A DNA stretch of 64,000 nt from Rhizophagus irregularis (taxonomy: Eukaryota > Glomeromycota > Glomeromycetes > Glomerales > Glomeraceae). Under the pieces are notes generated by a model. That model worked only from the letters and a program-made list of their open reading frames with translations. It did no database searches and was not told where the DNA came from. The translations under genes were made by a program, and so were the position numbers. Within the stretch, counting starts at the first letter, position 1. Each line of letters opens with the position of its first letter. The stretch is from NCBI RefSeq assembly GCF_026210795.1, contig NC_089435.1:1054001-1118000 (forward strand), in the 5' to 3' direction. This document shows positions 36,181 through 47,800 of this stretch, in pieces.

Positions 36181-37190
36181 ATGTCAAATAATACAGTATT
36201 AACGCAAGTGACGGTGGTAAACAAGTTTATAAAGGAGTTCTACTTGGAGTTTATAAATATAGAAAAGTCGTGTTTGCATTATTTTTATTATACAAAGACG
36301 GTACCAGAGTTTCGGGTTACCGCTAAAGCACAACTAGATACTTGGAAGGAGTTACCTATAGGGATATACAAAGAAGGTTTCTCGTCCGTATCAGTCGTTA
36401 TATCTTGGAAATTTTTAATAAGATGAGATGGTCAAGTTCCGAGGAAAAAGTTACCGAAGTTTTTCGAAGAAAATTTTTCGTCTCTTCCAGCCGACCGCAG
36501 CAAAGATATGAGGTCACGTGAATTGGAAGAGATGTTAAACCAAGAACGAATAATATTTCTTCAAAAAGAGGAAATAGAAAAATTTAAGTAGACTATTACG
36601 GATTTGGAAAGTCTTGTTCGAGAACTAGAAGTTGATGTAACGGATGTAACGATGAAAGACGAAAAAATTAGAAAAAGAAGAAGTCAGAATTATTACCAAA
36701 AAAATTAAAGCAGAAGAAGGATAATGATACGAGTTTATCGAACAGAAAAGTTAAGGAAAACTCGGGTCAAACAAAGAAAAATTCTTCACGCAGGAGCAAG
36801 ACGGCAGGAAGCGTAAAAATCAGAAAATTTTGGATCACAAATGGAAAGATCACCAATTCCGGTTAAAACAATAACCGATAGGAGTTATTTGGATAATAAT
36901 TTTGCCGAGAAATCACGTGATATTACTTTCTACGATTTTTGAAGGAAGAAACAGAAAGTGCAATTTTGAATGTAAATAATAAACGTGTTGCAAGCGTCCA
37001 AGGTGCAAGGGAAGATAGCGATAGCGAGTAAATACTAAATAGACTGTATTACAACATAGTTAGGTTTTTATAGTATAATTTCAATTTTTTGTATTAGATA
37101 GATACTTCATTGACCCAACGTATTTACTTACGTTGATATTGCGTTTGCAATTATTTCAATACCAATAAAGTTTTAATTAAAAAAATAAAA
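36181..37190 (+). pseudogene. Coiled-coil protein pseudogene with poly(A)-like 3' end
   Basis: The first frame starts at ATG 36181 and stops at 36426. Further pieces continue in shifted frames: R-S-R-E-L-E-E-M-L-N-Q-E-R-I-I-F-L-Q-K-E-E-I-E-K, a stop, then I-T-D-L-E-S-L-V-R-E-L-E-V-D-V. This is heptad-like, charged, coiled-coil text. The 3' end has CAATAAAG followed by A-rich sequence (about 37165-37195). The family is not recognised. It could be a decayed gene or a retroposed copy; codon use is richer in G+C than the flanks. Confidence 0.55.
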
Positions 37191-37660
37191 TAAAAATCAA
37201 CTTGTCATACGAACTTTATAATGTGTAAAAGAATAATAAATTTTTATATAGAAATAAAGATAACCCTCATACTTTGCTTTTTTATACTTCTAGAATAGTT
37301 CTTTATTTTTGGCGTCCGGGAATTGTGACCCCGTGCGCATGATCATTTAAGATTTGCGCTACACAAAAAAACAGGTTCTTCATATACTCATTGTAGACAA
37401 TCTCAATTAGGAAGTTGATTAAATGCAATGTTAGTAAGTTTGCGATCGACAAAATATTCAAAATTTTATATAAAGATTCTTTTTTTTTTCTCAACTTAAA
37501 GCTTCTCTTCAAATAAAGAACTCGATCAGCAATTTTTGTGAAGTAAGATTTTCAATAGTGTGTGTTCTTCTACAGTATACAGTTCATACAATAGTTTCTA
37601 ATATTTCGATCTTTACTTTTTTAAATAATTCCCTAGAAAAATACTCGATCCAATTTAAAC
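37191..37660. promoter_or_regulatory. Upstream region of the 37661 gene
   Basis: AT-rich, position only. A minus-strand frame at 37303-37512 has no supporting feature. Confidence 0.25.
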
Positions 37661-38194
37661 ATGAACCAGGATCAAGCTTTTAGCCCACTACCCCCGTTCA
37701 ATACTACTTATCCGGACTCCAATAACTACAACATCTCGCTGCAACAGAACCTTACTTCCGAAAATACTCTTCACGTGACAACTACGGATGCCGTTCATCC
37801 TAGTACGCAAACTCCTCAACTTACCACTATACCTCTTCATCCTACCACCTTTTTTTTCCGTCCACCGAATGATTTTTGTCATTATTACGTTAATTGTAAG
37901 GAAATCTGTTACGATACCGTTACATACTTATTAAACAAGCCACCAAAAGAACATAACGTTCAATCTAACGAAAATGAATGTATTTTCTACTATCGGCAAC
38001 AAATTGATACCAGGTTTTATCAGGTACTATGCGAAATCGTTTCACCTCTTTTGATCAATAGTTATTTGAATAAAAATATTCTCGGAATTGATTTACAAAA
38101 TTCGGAACATGAGAACCTAACATTTACCATCAATCAAAAAGATAATCTTGAATATCATTTGAAGCAATATTTAAGCCTTTACTTACTTAACTAG
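37661..38194 (+). CDS. Hypothetical protein, 177 residues
   Basis: A single open frame from ATG 37661 (M-N-Q-D-Q-A-F-S-P-L-P-P) to TAG. Residues 1-65 are Pro/Thr/Ser/Asn-rich and probably disordered. From F-F-F-R-P-P-N-D-F-C-H-Y-Y to the end it looks folded, with six cysteines in total and alternating hydrophobic stretches (Y-Q-V-L-C-E-I-V-S-P-L-L-I-N-S-Y-L). Codon use has more third-position C than the flanks, which supports a real gene. No signal peptide or membrane segment. The family is unknown to me; it looks like a lineage-specific orphan. Confidence 0.62.
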   Translation: MNQDQAFSPLPPFNTTYPDSNNYNISLQQNLTSENTLHVTTTDAVHPSTQTPQLTTIPLHPTTFFFRPPNDFCHYYVNCKEICYDTVTYLLNKPPKEHNVQSNENECIFYYRQQIDTRFYQVLCEIVSPLLINSYLNKNILGIDLQNSEHENLTFTINQKDNLEYHLKQYLSLYLLN

Positions 38195-39589
38195 ATTAGA
38201 AATTTTCGTTTCGTATTTAAATTTACCCGGATTATAATTTTTAAGGAATATTATCGTTTGTCATATTTATCAAAGAGAACCTTCATTATAGTTGTTAGTT
38301 TATAAATAAAGCTCAATGAGATTTTATTATGATCTTATTTTAAAGAACAACTTTTTTTGTAACTGATCTGCAACACGGTTCGAGAAAAATTCCGATCGTC
38401 TAAGATTTAATATATATGTAAACAAGAATTTTCTTGCGTATGAATAAATTAGTAAACTTCGTTGTTATCCTATTCTTCAAACTTTGCTTGAAAGTAAAAT
38501 TGTAAAATGATATATAACAGATAAATGAATACTAGAAAAGCAGCTCAAATTATGATATTTCATGAATTTATTAACAGTCATCGGAAATGTCACTTTCATA
38601 TTTAACGAAATTTGTGTAACATTAATCGGAGCACTTCATTTTGCATGTAAATTATAAAATCGATAGATTATCTTGTGTTCCACCAACTTTTATCCTTACC
38701 TTCCCATTTTTTAATAAAAAATTTTTTTTTTCATACATGTTGAAAACCCGCTTTAAAACTAGCTTTTCTCAAGATCTAAGTTGGGATAGGAAGAAATGTA
38801 TAGTTTTAACAGTAGTATATATGTAAATTTACGAAAGGAAAAGGTTTTTCTAAGCTTATAATAACGGTTATTAATGCAAAAAACTGAATTTTACTATTGT
38901 AAGTGGCCTTTTCTTTTTTTAAAAAAAATTAATTACTATAAGAGAAATGAATAAAATTTAGTTTATTTTATTATTTTTTATTAGTTTTCACTATATTCTT
39001 GTTGTTAAAGTTGATTTCTTCGGCAATTTGGTTAATTTTTTGGCTAAAGGTTAGTTACATGCGATGGTTTAAATTTCTAATTTTTATATTTGTTTGTTTG
39101 TTTGTTTGTTTGTTTATATTTGATTTATGATATCTAAAAAAAATTTTTTTTTATTTTAGGGAATCTTTTTTTTGAATAGTAATTTATATTTGGTTTTTCT
39201 TAAGAGATCTTTGAAGAAAAAATATTAATTTTATAATGAAGTAACTGAAAAGAAAAACTCCATTAAAACTATCAAGGAGAAAATATAGTTGGCGACAACT
39301 TATAAGCAAATTTAAATATTAACGTTAAAAAATTTATACGTATTTATTCTTTAATGGTAAATTTTTTTCGCTTTATTTATTTCTTTCGTTAATTTTATTA
39401 ACTATTTACTTTTATTTACATAGTAAAACAAATTTCTTTAGATAAGGATGCATTGTCTAATGCAAGTTTTCATTTTTTTAAATTCTTCAGAGCACCTTAA
39501 GTTTAGATGTTACGTATCTTTCATTATGAATTCATTCATTCATTTATTTATTTTAACCAATTCTTTTTTTTTTATTTTTGTTCCACCAG
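38195..39589. other. AT-rich intergenic region
   Basis: Contains a TTTG microsatellite (39091-39115) and several T-rich tracts ending in AG. No gene is assigned. Confidence 0.45.
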
Positions 39590-39731
39590 CAGATGGAGGA
39601 GCAGCGCCACCAACAAATGGGAAAGATCCAAAAGAAGTGCTGGCAAATGAAGCATCAGGAACAGCATATTGGCAGATGGTAAAGGCCCAGACAACAATAA
39701 TAATGAAGGAAATCCATCAAGTTCAATTTTA
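39590..39731 (+). other. GC-richer Gln/Asn-rich fragment, possible exon
   Basis: After a long T tract and CACCAGCAG comes a purine-rich block whose frames read M-E-E-Q-R-H-Q-Q-M-G-K or D-G-K-G-P-D-N-N-N-N-E-G-N-P-S-S-S. This may be one spliced exon (ATGGTAAAG could be a donor) or the remnant of a low-complexity protein. The longest frame (39448-39732) takes in the T tract and is not credible as a protein. Confidence 0.3.
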
Positions 39732-40029
39732 GGTTTTTCTTTTTTTTATTTATTTTTTTTCATTTATTATTTGTTAGTGGTTATTTTTTTTTTTTTTTTG
39801 AGGCTTTTACGAAAATGTAATTCAATTAATAAAATTGGAAATTAACATCAAAAAATGTGTTGCTACTCTTATCTTTATTTTTAATTTTTTTAATTTTTAT
39901 TAATTATTTTATTTCTTTTAAAAAAACAGTAATTATTGTGATTATACATTTTCCTTATCCCCTTTATTAATATCCCTTTGTCTTCCCTTACCCCTTGGTC
40001 TACCCCTTGGCCTACTATTTCTCTATCTT

Positions 40030-41010
40030 CTCTTCTTTCACTTTCTTTCACCTTTCTCATTTTATTAATGTCAGCAACTGTAACGTATAGCTTTCAGTTA
40101 AAAGAATTTCTTGGTTAATTATTGTTTGCAACCTTTACAGCATGTGATATTGGAATTGAAACAATTTATCAATTCCTTGACTATTTAAATTACTACAGAA
40201 TTCAAATATTGGATGCTTAGAAGGAGGATTTGCAGATTCGAAAGCGTTAACTAATAAATGTGCAAGTTCCCAAATTTTTTCTTTTCGAGATTAAATATGA
40301 TGTGGTTGGGAGGTTTGTACAGAATCATTAATATAATTGCAAATTAACACATCTGTTCGTTCTTTTTCTAATTGTGTTTTAATTTTAATTTTCTTTATCT
40401 GTAGGAATTCTTGTCACATTTTGCTTTACAAACTCGACACCAAACAACTCTAACGCTTCATCATACGCAAGAAAGTATCCGTGACTTGCCAACTTAACAG
40501 ATGGTATCATATAGGGATGGCAACGGTCGGTCATGGTCAGTCATCGGTCGGTCATAACCGGTCAAGAACCTTTGACCGACCGACCGACCGGGTTAACCAA
40601 CCGTTTGACCGACTGGTTAACTGATCCTGAAAATGTTTGCGAAACGTAATTTAATTGAAATACTTAATAAAAAATGTTTTCGCAACATTTTCTATTAAAA
40701 TAATTAAAAAAACGTTTGCAAAACATTTTTATTTATTAAATTACGTTTTGCAAACGTTTTCAGGATCGGTTAAACGGTCGGTCAAACGGTCGGTCAAATG
40801 GTTGGTTAGAGGTCTTTGACTGACCGATATCAGTCACGGTCATGACCGGTCATAACCGGTTAATGACCGTGACTGTTGCCATCCCTAGTACCATATAAAG
40901 TATTGCACGAAGCTGTGGGTCATTTAAAAGTGATGTGATACTGATTTTGCGTGATTTGACTTTCCAGCAATGGGAAACAAAGGGGAAAAGGCTTTTAGGC
41001 TTTCATGTTG
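40030..41010 (-). pseudogene. Unrecognised, probably transposon-related pseudogene split by a MITE
   Basis: Minus-strand pieces in changing frames read L-L-E-S-Q-I-T-Q-N-Q-Y-H-I-T-F-K, P-T-A-S-C-N-T-L-Y, then after the MITE S-V-K-L-A-S-H-G-Y-F-L-A-Y-D-E-A-L-E-L-F and E-F-V-K-Q-N-V-T. Further pieces are R-K-E-K-I-W-E-L-A-H-L-L-V-N-A-F and H-P-I-F-E-F-C-S-N-L. The continuous protein-like text across the MITE shows one former gene. I cannot name the family; a domesticated or multicopy transposon protein is my guess. Confidence 0.6.
40512..40887. mobile_element. hAT-type fold-back MITE
   Basis: The ends TAGGGATGGCAAC...GTTGCCATCCCTA are inverted repeats. GTATCATA (40504-40511) and GTACCATA (40888-40895) form an 8-bp duplication with one mismatch. 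The 376-bp unit is nearly palindromic throughout, with GGTCGGTCA blocks and an inner pair around CCTGAAAA...TTTTCAGG. It inserted into the 40-41 kb pseudogene. Confidence 0.9.
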
Positions 41011-42170
41011 AAGATTAAATATACCCCATCAGATTCCAAACCAATGTGCTCGTCAATAACTAGCCCACTGAAAATACAGGTACCAAACTTTCATAATTTT
41101 ATTTTTTTTAAAATATCATCTAATGTTTGTTTATTCTTTTCTATATACAAATTAATTCCTATACCAAGTACCAACAGAAACCCAAATTAGTTCTAATACC
41201 TTTAAAGTTGCTCTAAAATCAACACCTTTTTCTAATTTATACATAATCGTACACCTAATATTCCTGCCATATTAAATATATCGCATCCTGAAAAAATTGT
41301 AATTAATCATACTTGTTTATTTCTAAAAAAATATTCTATACTTTTATATTCTTTTAAATGTTCATGTATCAATTCTTCTAAAGTATGTATTGTGAAAGCA
41401 TATAAATATTGTAAATGTAAAATGTTAATCGTTAATGAATAGATATTTGGATGAATATATAATTTCATTTTATAGGTTATACTTCAATAGAACTTGAGCC
41501 TGACATTGATATTGAAAGTTAATTAAAATTGAAATTTAACAATTCAAATCTTTAATTAAATATAATTTATATCAATAGATCAAATGTACTTGGAACTAGT
41601 AAGCGAAATATTGAAGAATTAAATATAAATTCTCATGAATTTTAAAGTAGGAAAGCACAATATAATTAAGTGATAATAAAGAAATATGGATTTGGAAATC
41701 GATTACGAATAATATTTTGGCGTTCTTGAATATTGTATTCATATATTTCATACTTATTTTATATATTGATAATCAATATCATAAACATTTAGCTATTAAT
41801 TTTAACATTAATATATTCGCGAATAATAGTGATATTTAAAGTGAAATTAAAGGCCACAATAGTTCTAACGTTTAACACATTGTACGTGACATTTTCAAAT
41901 GTTCACGTTACACTTTCCAAAATTACTAAATAGGATTTATCACAGATTAAAGTTTTGATCTTTTAGAACAAAATTACTACTATATTATATTGAGTTGATT
42001 TATATAAATTTAACAGACCTTTTTTTTTAAAAAAAAAAGGTTTCAAAATTCTATTAAAGCCTTTCAACAACCTTTTCATTAATGTTAAATAATTTAAATG
42101 ATCACAATGTAAATTATTCAAGTTAGAAAATCAAAAGTTAAAAGTTAAAAGAATTTCGTGCATATGGTAT
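41011..42170. other. Intergenic with a possible kinase-tail remnant
   Basis: At 41480-41645 two short frames read T-S-I-E-L-E-P-D-I-D-I-E-S and S-K-R-N-I-E-E-L-N-I-N, resembling the tails of the expanded kinase family. The call is weak. Nothing else seen. Confidence 0.3.
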
Positions 42171-42171
42171 A

Positions 42172-42430
42172 TGTATACGGGTTAAGTGGGGTTTAACTAA
42201 TCAACCAGACGAAAGAATTATTGAATCAGATCAAGGTTCAGTTATTCATGGATTTTGTTCGCGTCCTTCTAGTTGCATAATAATGAAATGCATTTTTTTT
42301 TTGCTAATAAACAATTAATTTAATTACAATAGTTTGTAATCAAAATTATTAAAAAATACTACATTGATGATGTATTAAATATAGTATATTAAAGATTATC
42401 AAGAAACGTTCATTTTATTGTTTTGAATAT
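42172..42430 (+). pseudogene. BACK-like fragment and 3' flank shared with 56.5-57.3 kb
   Basis: V-K-W-G-L-T-N-Q-P-D-E-R-I reads like the middle of a BACK domain (compare K-W-G-L-T-Q at 56.6 kb). 42318-42340 (TTACAATAGTTTGTAATCAA) recurs at 57185-57205, so the flank was duplicated with the neighbouring BTB-BACK-TLDc gene. Confidence 0.5.
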
Positions 42431-42519
42431 GTCTTTCTACAAACTATATTTAGGGTCATTTGATTCTCTCATCTGTTATGATGAATAAATTTAATATTGC
42501 CTATTTAGTATTTATGTAT

Positions 42520-44258
42520 TCAAGGTTTATATAACAATTCCAATATAAAACGAGCAACTTGCATAAGTGCTGCTAAAAGTACTATAGTAAAAAGAAACAT
42601 AATTATAAATAAAAATAACGCTGATATTATAATTGTTGGCAAAAGAAACTTATCAAATAGTATCCATTCAATAAATGGAATTACTCTTTTAAACATTCTC
42701 TTGATGAATCGAAAAACCCTATTAATACTTCGAAAAATTCTATTACTAAGTCTATCATCTATAATTTGAAATACTTCATATTCTTCTATTTCAAAATTTT
42801 CTTTGTTAATAACTTTCTTTTCATAAGAGTGTTGTTTACTTTTACCAACAATATTATCATTTAAAGAATAAATAAACAAATCATGTAATCCAAAACAAGG
42901 TCCTTTGTTTTTGCACCAAGTGATTGCTTCTCTTTTGGATATGACACGACTTAATACAGCAGGAATTGTTCGATTTGTTAATGAAAATATAAAACTATCT
43001 GATGATTCATGTTGATGATTATTGTAAACATCATCATGATAATATAATAAAGAACTTCTTTCATTTTCCAATATTTTATAACTACGCCATTCTAATGGAT
43101 TATATCCACCAATTATTTCACCTGAATCATAAACTTTAATGACAACAACTGTTGGTCCCTTGTTATCACAATTATCATGAAATTTCTTGATTTCAAAATC
43201 TTCTTGACTTGCACGATAAATAAGTTTAAATTTAAAAGGTATATTTTTGAAAATATAAGGTGCTCCACGTTTTTTATCAATCCAACTTGCTATCAATGCT
43301 GCATCTTTAGAATTAATAATTTTCGAGTCAAAAATAAATCTCGAGGGTAAAACATTGAATGTAGTTTTGAAATTAGGATTTGATAAACATTGAAGAACTT
43401 CTCCATCAAGACCATCTGGTAAGATATCCTTAAATTGAGTCCTAATTTTCATATAATCATTGAATGACATTTGAAAGAATCGAATGTGAGGAATACAATC
43501 ATGAATCGTTTTTTCTAGATTTATGAAATCCGTTGACTTCCATTTAGTTATATCACCATCTAAAATAGAATTAGTATTTTTAATTCCCCATTTAATTAAA
43601 TATTCCCAAATTTCAATCTCTTCTAATTCAAGATTATCACATTTTAAAAGTTGTATAAGGAAAGTTTTTTCTATTTTTAAGTATTCCTCCGATTCAAAAA
43701 TAATTTTAGGATTACTACAAACTAATTCTAATGCAAAATTATATAAATTAATGAAATGATCATGTTGATAAACTTTGATAATATCTTTTGGTTGCCAAGC
43801 CGATTTATTTTCAGTCAAAATTTCTTCAAGTTGTTGAAATAGTTTAATTAATTGAAGCTCATCTGCTGCAATAACAATATCAACAAGGCTAACTTCATTA
43901 TTATCTTTAATATAAAGTAATCCTGTATAAATATACCTATCCATGATATTATTTTTGTAAATGATTAATAATTTTTATTTAAAAAAATGATTAAAGTTGA
44001 ATTTAGTACCTACTTTATAATAACCTCAAACACCAACGGTGAAATGTTAGGTTTGCTAAAAACAACGATTCCATCATCTTCTTTACTTGTCCATCGTGTA
44101 GATAATCCATTTTTAAAATAGATTGACCTAGAAGATAAAATTAACGAATGTGCTCTAAATTCCTTAGTATTTTCTTCTTTACCAACTATAATTTTTACAT
44201 CATAATCGTCAGGATTTTCAAGTAAATTTGAAAAATCTATAGGTAATGTACGATTCAT
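42520..44258 (-). CDS. BTB-BACK-TLDc protein with hydrophobic C-terminal tail
   Basis: Two exons, 44014-44258 and 42520-43936, with a 77-bp intron (GTAGGT...GATAG). They give 553 codons plus stop in frame. The ATG at 43944 that opens the longest frame lies inside the intron, and splicing restores I-I-K|Y-I-Y-T-G-L-L, the usual end of a BTB alpha/beta core. Order: BTB (about 1-115, with D-D-Y-D-V-K-I-I-V and A-H-S-L-I-L-S-S-R-S), BACK (about 130-235, I-W-E-Y-L-I-K-W-G), then TLDc (about 282-474, W-I-D-K-K, CDNKGP, IGGYNPLEW, F-G-L-H-D-L-F-I, E-E-Y-E-V-F-Q-I). A basic stretch (R-F-I-K-R-M-F-K-R) and about 38 hydrophobic residues end the protein. BTB-BACK proteins normally link substrates to Cullin-3. 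The tail suggests anchoring in a membrane, which I infer only from hydrophobicity. Confidence 0.9.
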
Positions 44259-44529
44259 ATTTTATAAATTTTATCAAAAAGATAATTAGCTTAAAGGGAT
44301 CTGATGTTTAAAAATGTATTTAAGCAAGTATTAATTGAACTGTGACGGACCTAAAACTTAGTATTTGTAATAATGACGTTATGATTAATAAGTGGTGTAA
44401 TAACAGGTAATTTCAACTAATAAACTAATGATAATGGATAAAAACCAAGCTCAGTTAATTCAGTACGAAGTTATAAAATTGTTTTTATTTTTCAAATGCG
44501 TAAATAATTGTAAAGAATTGGTCCTGATT

Positions 44530-45740
44530 TCATGGACGTTTAGATTTTGAGAGTTTTTATTTAAAATTATATATATTTATGAGAGTTTTATTTAAAAATT
44601 TTATATATTTATGAGACTGTTTTATATAAAAACATTGCTAATTATTTTTACTACGTTCTGTACTTAGATAAAGCTGCTATATGAAATATTTGAAATATTG
44701 GAGACAGAGAAGGAATGTTTTCTTTACTATTGTTTGGTTTCAACGATAACGTATGTTTGTATGTTGTTCGGTGATATGTCTAGACGATGTTTTGTCTTGA
44801 CCTAAATTTTTATTGCAGAATGAGCAGACATATTTCCTATTTCCCATATTTCCTCTCTGTTGACTTAATGTATTCTCCAAGCTCTTGTTGTTGAAACAGT
44901 TAAAAGCAATAGTTGTATCGATGGTATCTATGAAATAACTACTAAGTATATTAATGTAGGATATTACATTGTAACTTCCTAATGATCTGTTTCGATATAC
45001 TGCATTATTGCTCGAGATATCTATTTATCCTGACTCCACTATATTAATTCTGTTAAATATTATTCAAGGAAGAACTTAACTATAATAACATAATACAGTA
45101 ACTGATTTGCAATCGTCGAAACGAAAAAAAATTCTTTTTTTTTCCTAAAATTTATCAAAATTTATTAACTTTAAAAAATCGAATGTACCAAATTAAATAC
45201 AATAAATAAAGAATAGGGATTTATTATTCTTTAACTTTATTATAATAATTAATAATATATATTTAAAAAAAATATGATTTAAATATAAAAATTAAAACAT
45301 AATATTAAATATAAATCAAAAAATATTATATTGAGTCGTATTTAAAACATAAAATAAATTATAAATTTTTTGCAACTTATTTTATTTAAATAATAATATT
45401 ATATACATAATATCTAACGGTAATGAAAAATGTAGAAATAAACTCATAATTACACACAAAAAAATCTCTACCACTTTTACTTGTTTTCCTATAAATTAAT
45501 TTTCGTCTCTATTATTAAAAATAAGTAAATTTGATTATATTATTAATTGTTATAATAAATTTTAATAAAAAATCATTTTTTCTTCCGAAAATTAATTTTT
45601 TCAAACAAATTCACGACACACGTCTTAGAATAAGTTAAAAATTCCTTATGTGTAGCTTCACTATGAGTTTTTTGATTCTGTGATTCAAAAAAAAAAAAAT
45701 TGATTTCAACAGTTGAATGAAAGAGAATGTCATATTATTG
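44530..45740. repeat. Duplicated intergenic block, copy 1
   Basis: Matched in order by 52685-54300. Shared landmarks are GATAAAGCTGCTATATGAAA (44669), TTCTGTTAAATATTATTCAAGG (45048) and GAATAGGGATTTATTATTCT (45213). It lies just upstream of the BTB-BACK-TLDc gene and before the F-box remnants. No coding frame. Confidence 0.8.
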
Positions 45741-45976
45741 AAAAAGTATTATGGTTTGACAGGTTTGACACAAACAATCGGTTTTGTTTATATTATTACA
45801 TTTAAATTAATATGTCCTAAGTAATATTCAAATCATCAAAATCCTACTTACTTAAATTATTAGTAATATGTCATGAATACGTAGTATACGCAGTATACTT
45901 ATTACACATTCACAGTCATCATTACGTATTACACATGTAGCCAAAAAAATTTTTTCAAAAAAAAAAAGGAATAAAA

Positions 45977-47323
45977 ATGGTCAGATTAAATAAAGATATT
46001 CTCTATTCTCTATTTGAATATTTAGAAGATAATTTATATTCATGTCTTTTAGTTAATAAAACTTGGTGTGAAATAATTGTTCTATTTTTATGGAAAGATC
46101 CTTGGAATGGATTAGTTTATGTTCGTTCAGAAATGATATTATTGAATGTAATTATATTACACATACAAGATGAAGCAAAAATTAAAGAGATTTATAATTA
46201 TTTAGAAAATAGTAAAATCTATATGGCCTTACCTTTATTAAATTATCAAAGACCTTTATTAAATTATATTAGTTTTTGTAAACATTTAAATTTAGGTTCT
46301 ATTATGAATATAACCAAAAATATTGTGAAAGATTAATTGTTAAAGATGAAATATTCAAACTTTTTATTAACAAAAATGTAAACATTACACACCTTTACAT
46401 ACCAAGAAAATTTAATTATCAATTTCAAAAATCAAATTTTTAAGTTGTTGTGCTAGCATTAATAATAATATTTTAACTGGATTATCAGAATGTAAAATCA
46501 ATTAGAGAGTTGGAACTTTTTATTGTAAGTTCTAAGAACAATTATGAGATTATTAAATTAATTAAGGCTCAAAAAAAATTAGTTAATGTTTATTTTAGAA
46601 GGTATACTTACTGGGAACCACAAGATGAACCACCGTTCTGTGAGATTCTTGAAAATTCTTTGATTAAACATTCAAATACTATTCAATATTTTACAGGATT
46701 TAAACCATTTACCACAGAATTCTCTCATTTTGGGCAAATTTAAAAAGTTTAGAATTGCATGGTGATTATTTATTTGAAGAAAGCAAATGGAAGTGTTTAG
46801 AAAATTTATCTTTACCTTCTTTACAATTTTTAAAACTTCAAGAATTTCCTGTCAAGTATTTAATAAGTTTAGTTGAAAGTACAAAAAGATCACTTATTAT
46901 AATAGAACTTTATAACATCATCTATTTAAAGAATGAGAATGAAAGAATTATTCATACTATTTATCAAAATTGTCCGAAACTTATATATCTAACATTTACA
47001 CCTCAAGATGACAATATTTTAGAAATAGAAAAATTATTAACTACTTGTCAATATTTAAATGGATTACATATTATATCCAAAAATGATTTTAATTGGAATA
47101 AATTTTTTAATGTATTAGCTAAAATATCACCAATTAATTTGTATAATTTTTGCTTTGATAATAATTTTCCAATAGAAATTGCGCCCCTAAAATTTTTATA
47201 GATAACTGGAAAGGAAGAAATCCTATATTTTTAAAATTACAAGGTGAGATTACTATAGAAATGGAATATTTGTTAGAAGAATATGAAGTAAAAGGAAGAA
47301 TAGTCAATTATGATGAATGGTAA
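45977..47323 (+). pseudogene. F-box protein gene broken by several small indels
   Basis: It starts with ATG 45977 and a good F-box (L-N-K-D-I-L-Y-S-L-F-E-Y-L-E-D, then C-L-L-V-N-K-T-W-C and L-W-K-D-P-W). The frame continues to 46336 and resumes after changes near 46330, 46440, 46500, 46743 and 47199, ending Y-D-E-W-TAA at 47323. The joined text follows the family end to end (K-L-F-I-N-K-N-V-N-I-T-H-L-Y-I, L-L-T-T-C-Q-Y-L-N-G-L). Most breaks are one-base changes in A/T runs, so sequencing error is conceivable. The number of breaks makes a young pseudogene more likely. It resembles the older remnant at 23.8-25.0 kb. Confidence 0.82.
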
Positions 47324-47534
47324 ATTTTTTTTATATTAAATTTAAAATTAAAAATGCTGATATTATTAATAGTGGGAATAATGTTTTAGATGATTTTCTT
47401 GTTAGTATAAGATCGTATCAATTGGAAATAACTGTAATTGATTGTAATATTGAATTATAATGATATTATTTATATAATCTAATTTCCATTACTTTATTTT
47501 TCAAAGAATGTAAATCATTATCATCAGTAGAAAC

Positions 47535-47800
47535 TTGAATGACAAAAAAAATATTTTAAAAAAGCCAAATATTTAGTTCTTTGACTTTTCATAATATATT
47601 CCTTTATAAAAAGTAAAATGTTCTTTTATCAAATATGGTAACTGGTAAGTACAGTAATAAGAAAATGGGAAAAGTGGGTTGTGAAATTTTCACGTCAAAA
47701 TCACTTGTAATAATTACAAGAGATATTCTAATTTAAAAGGAAGAATTTATTTTAAATTTTGTAGTACTCTTTGTACTAAATAAATTAATCTCAGCTATAT
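47535..47800 (-). pseudogene. Fragment of an F-box protein 3' region
   Basis: Plus-strand text (AAAGCCAAATATTTAGTTCT, TCACTTGTAATAATTAC, ATTCTAATTTAAAAGGAAG, TTAAATTTTGTAGTA) matches 49010-49250, the C-terminal part of the intact F-box gene at 48.9-50.4 kb, with many changes. It is a truncated relic in the same orientation. Confidence 0.65.

Noticed and set aside
39448-39732. 94-codon frame as a gene
   Set aside because: Half of it is a T tract translated as Phe/Ile/Leu; only the GC-richer 3' half could be an exon.
43942-43944. ATG at the start of the 474-codon frame as the gene start
   Set aside because: It lies in the intron; splicing from the 44258 exon joins the BTB core in frame and matches the paralog.
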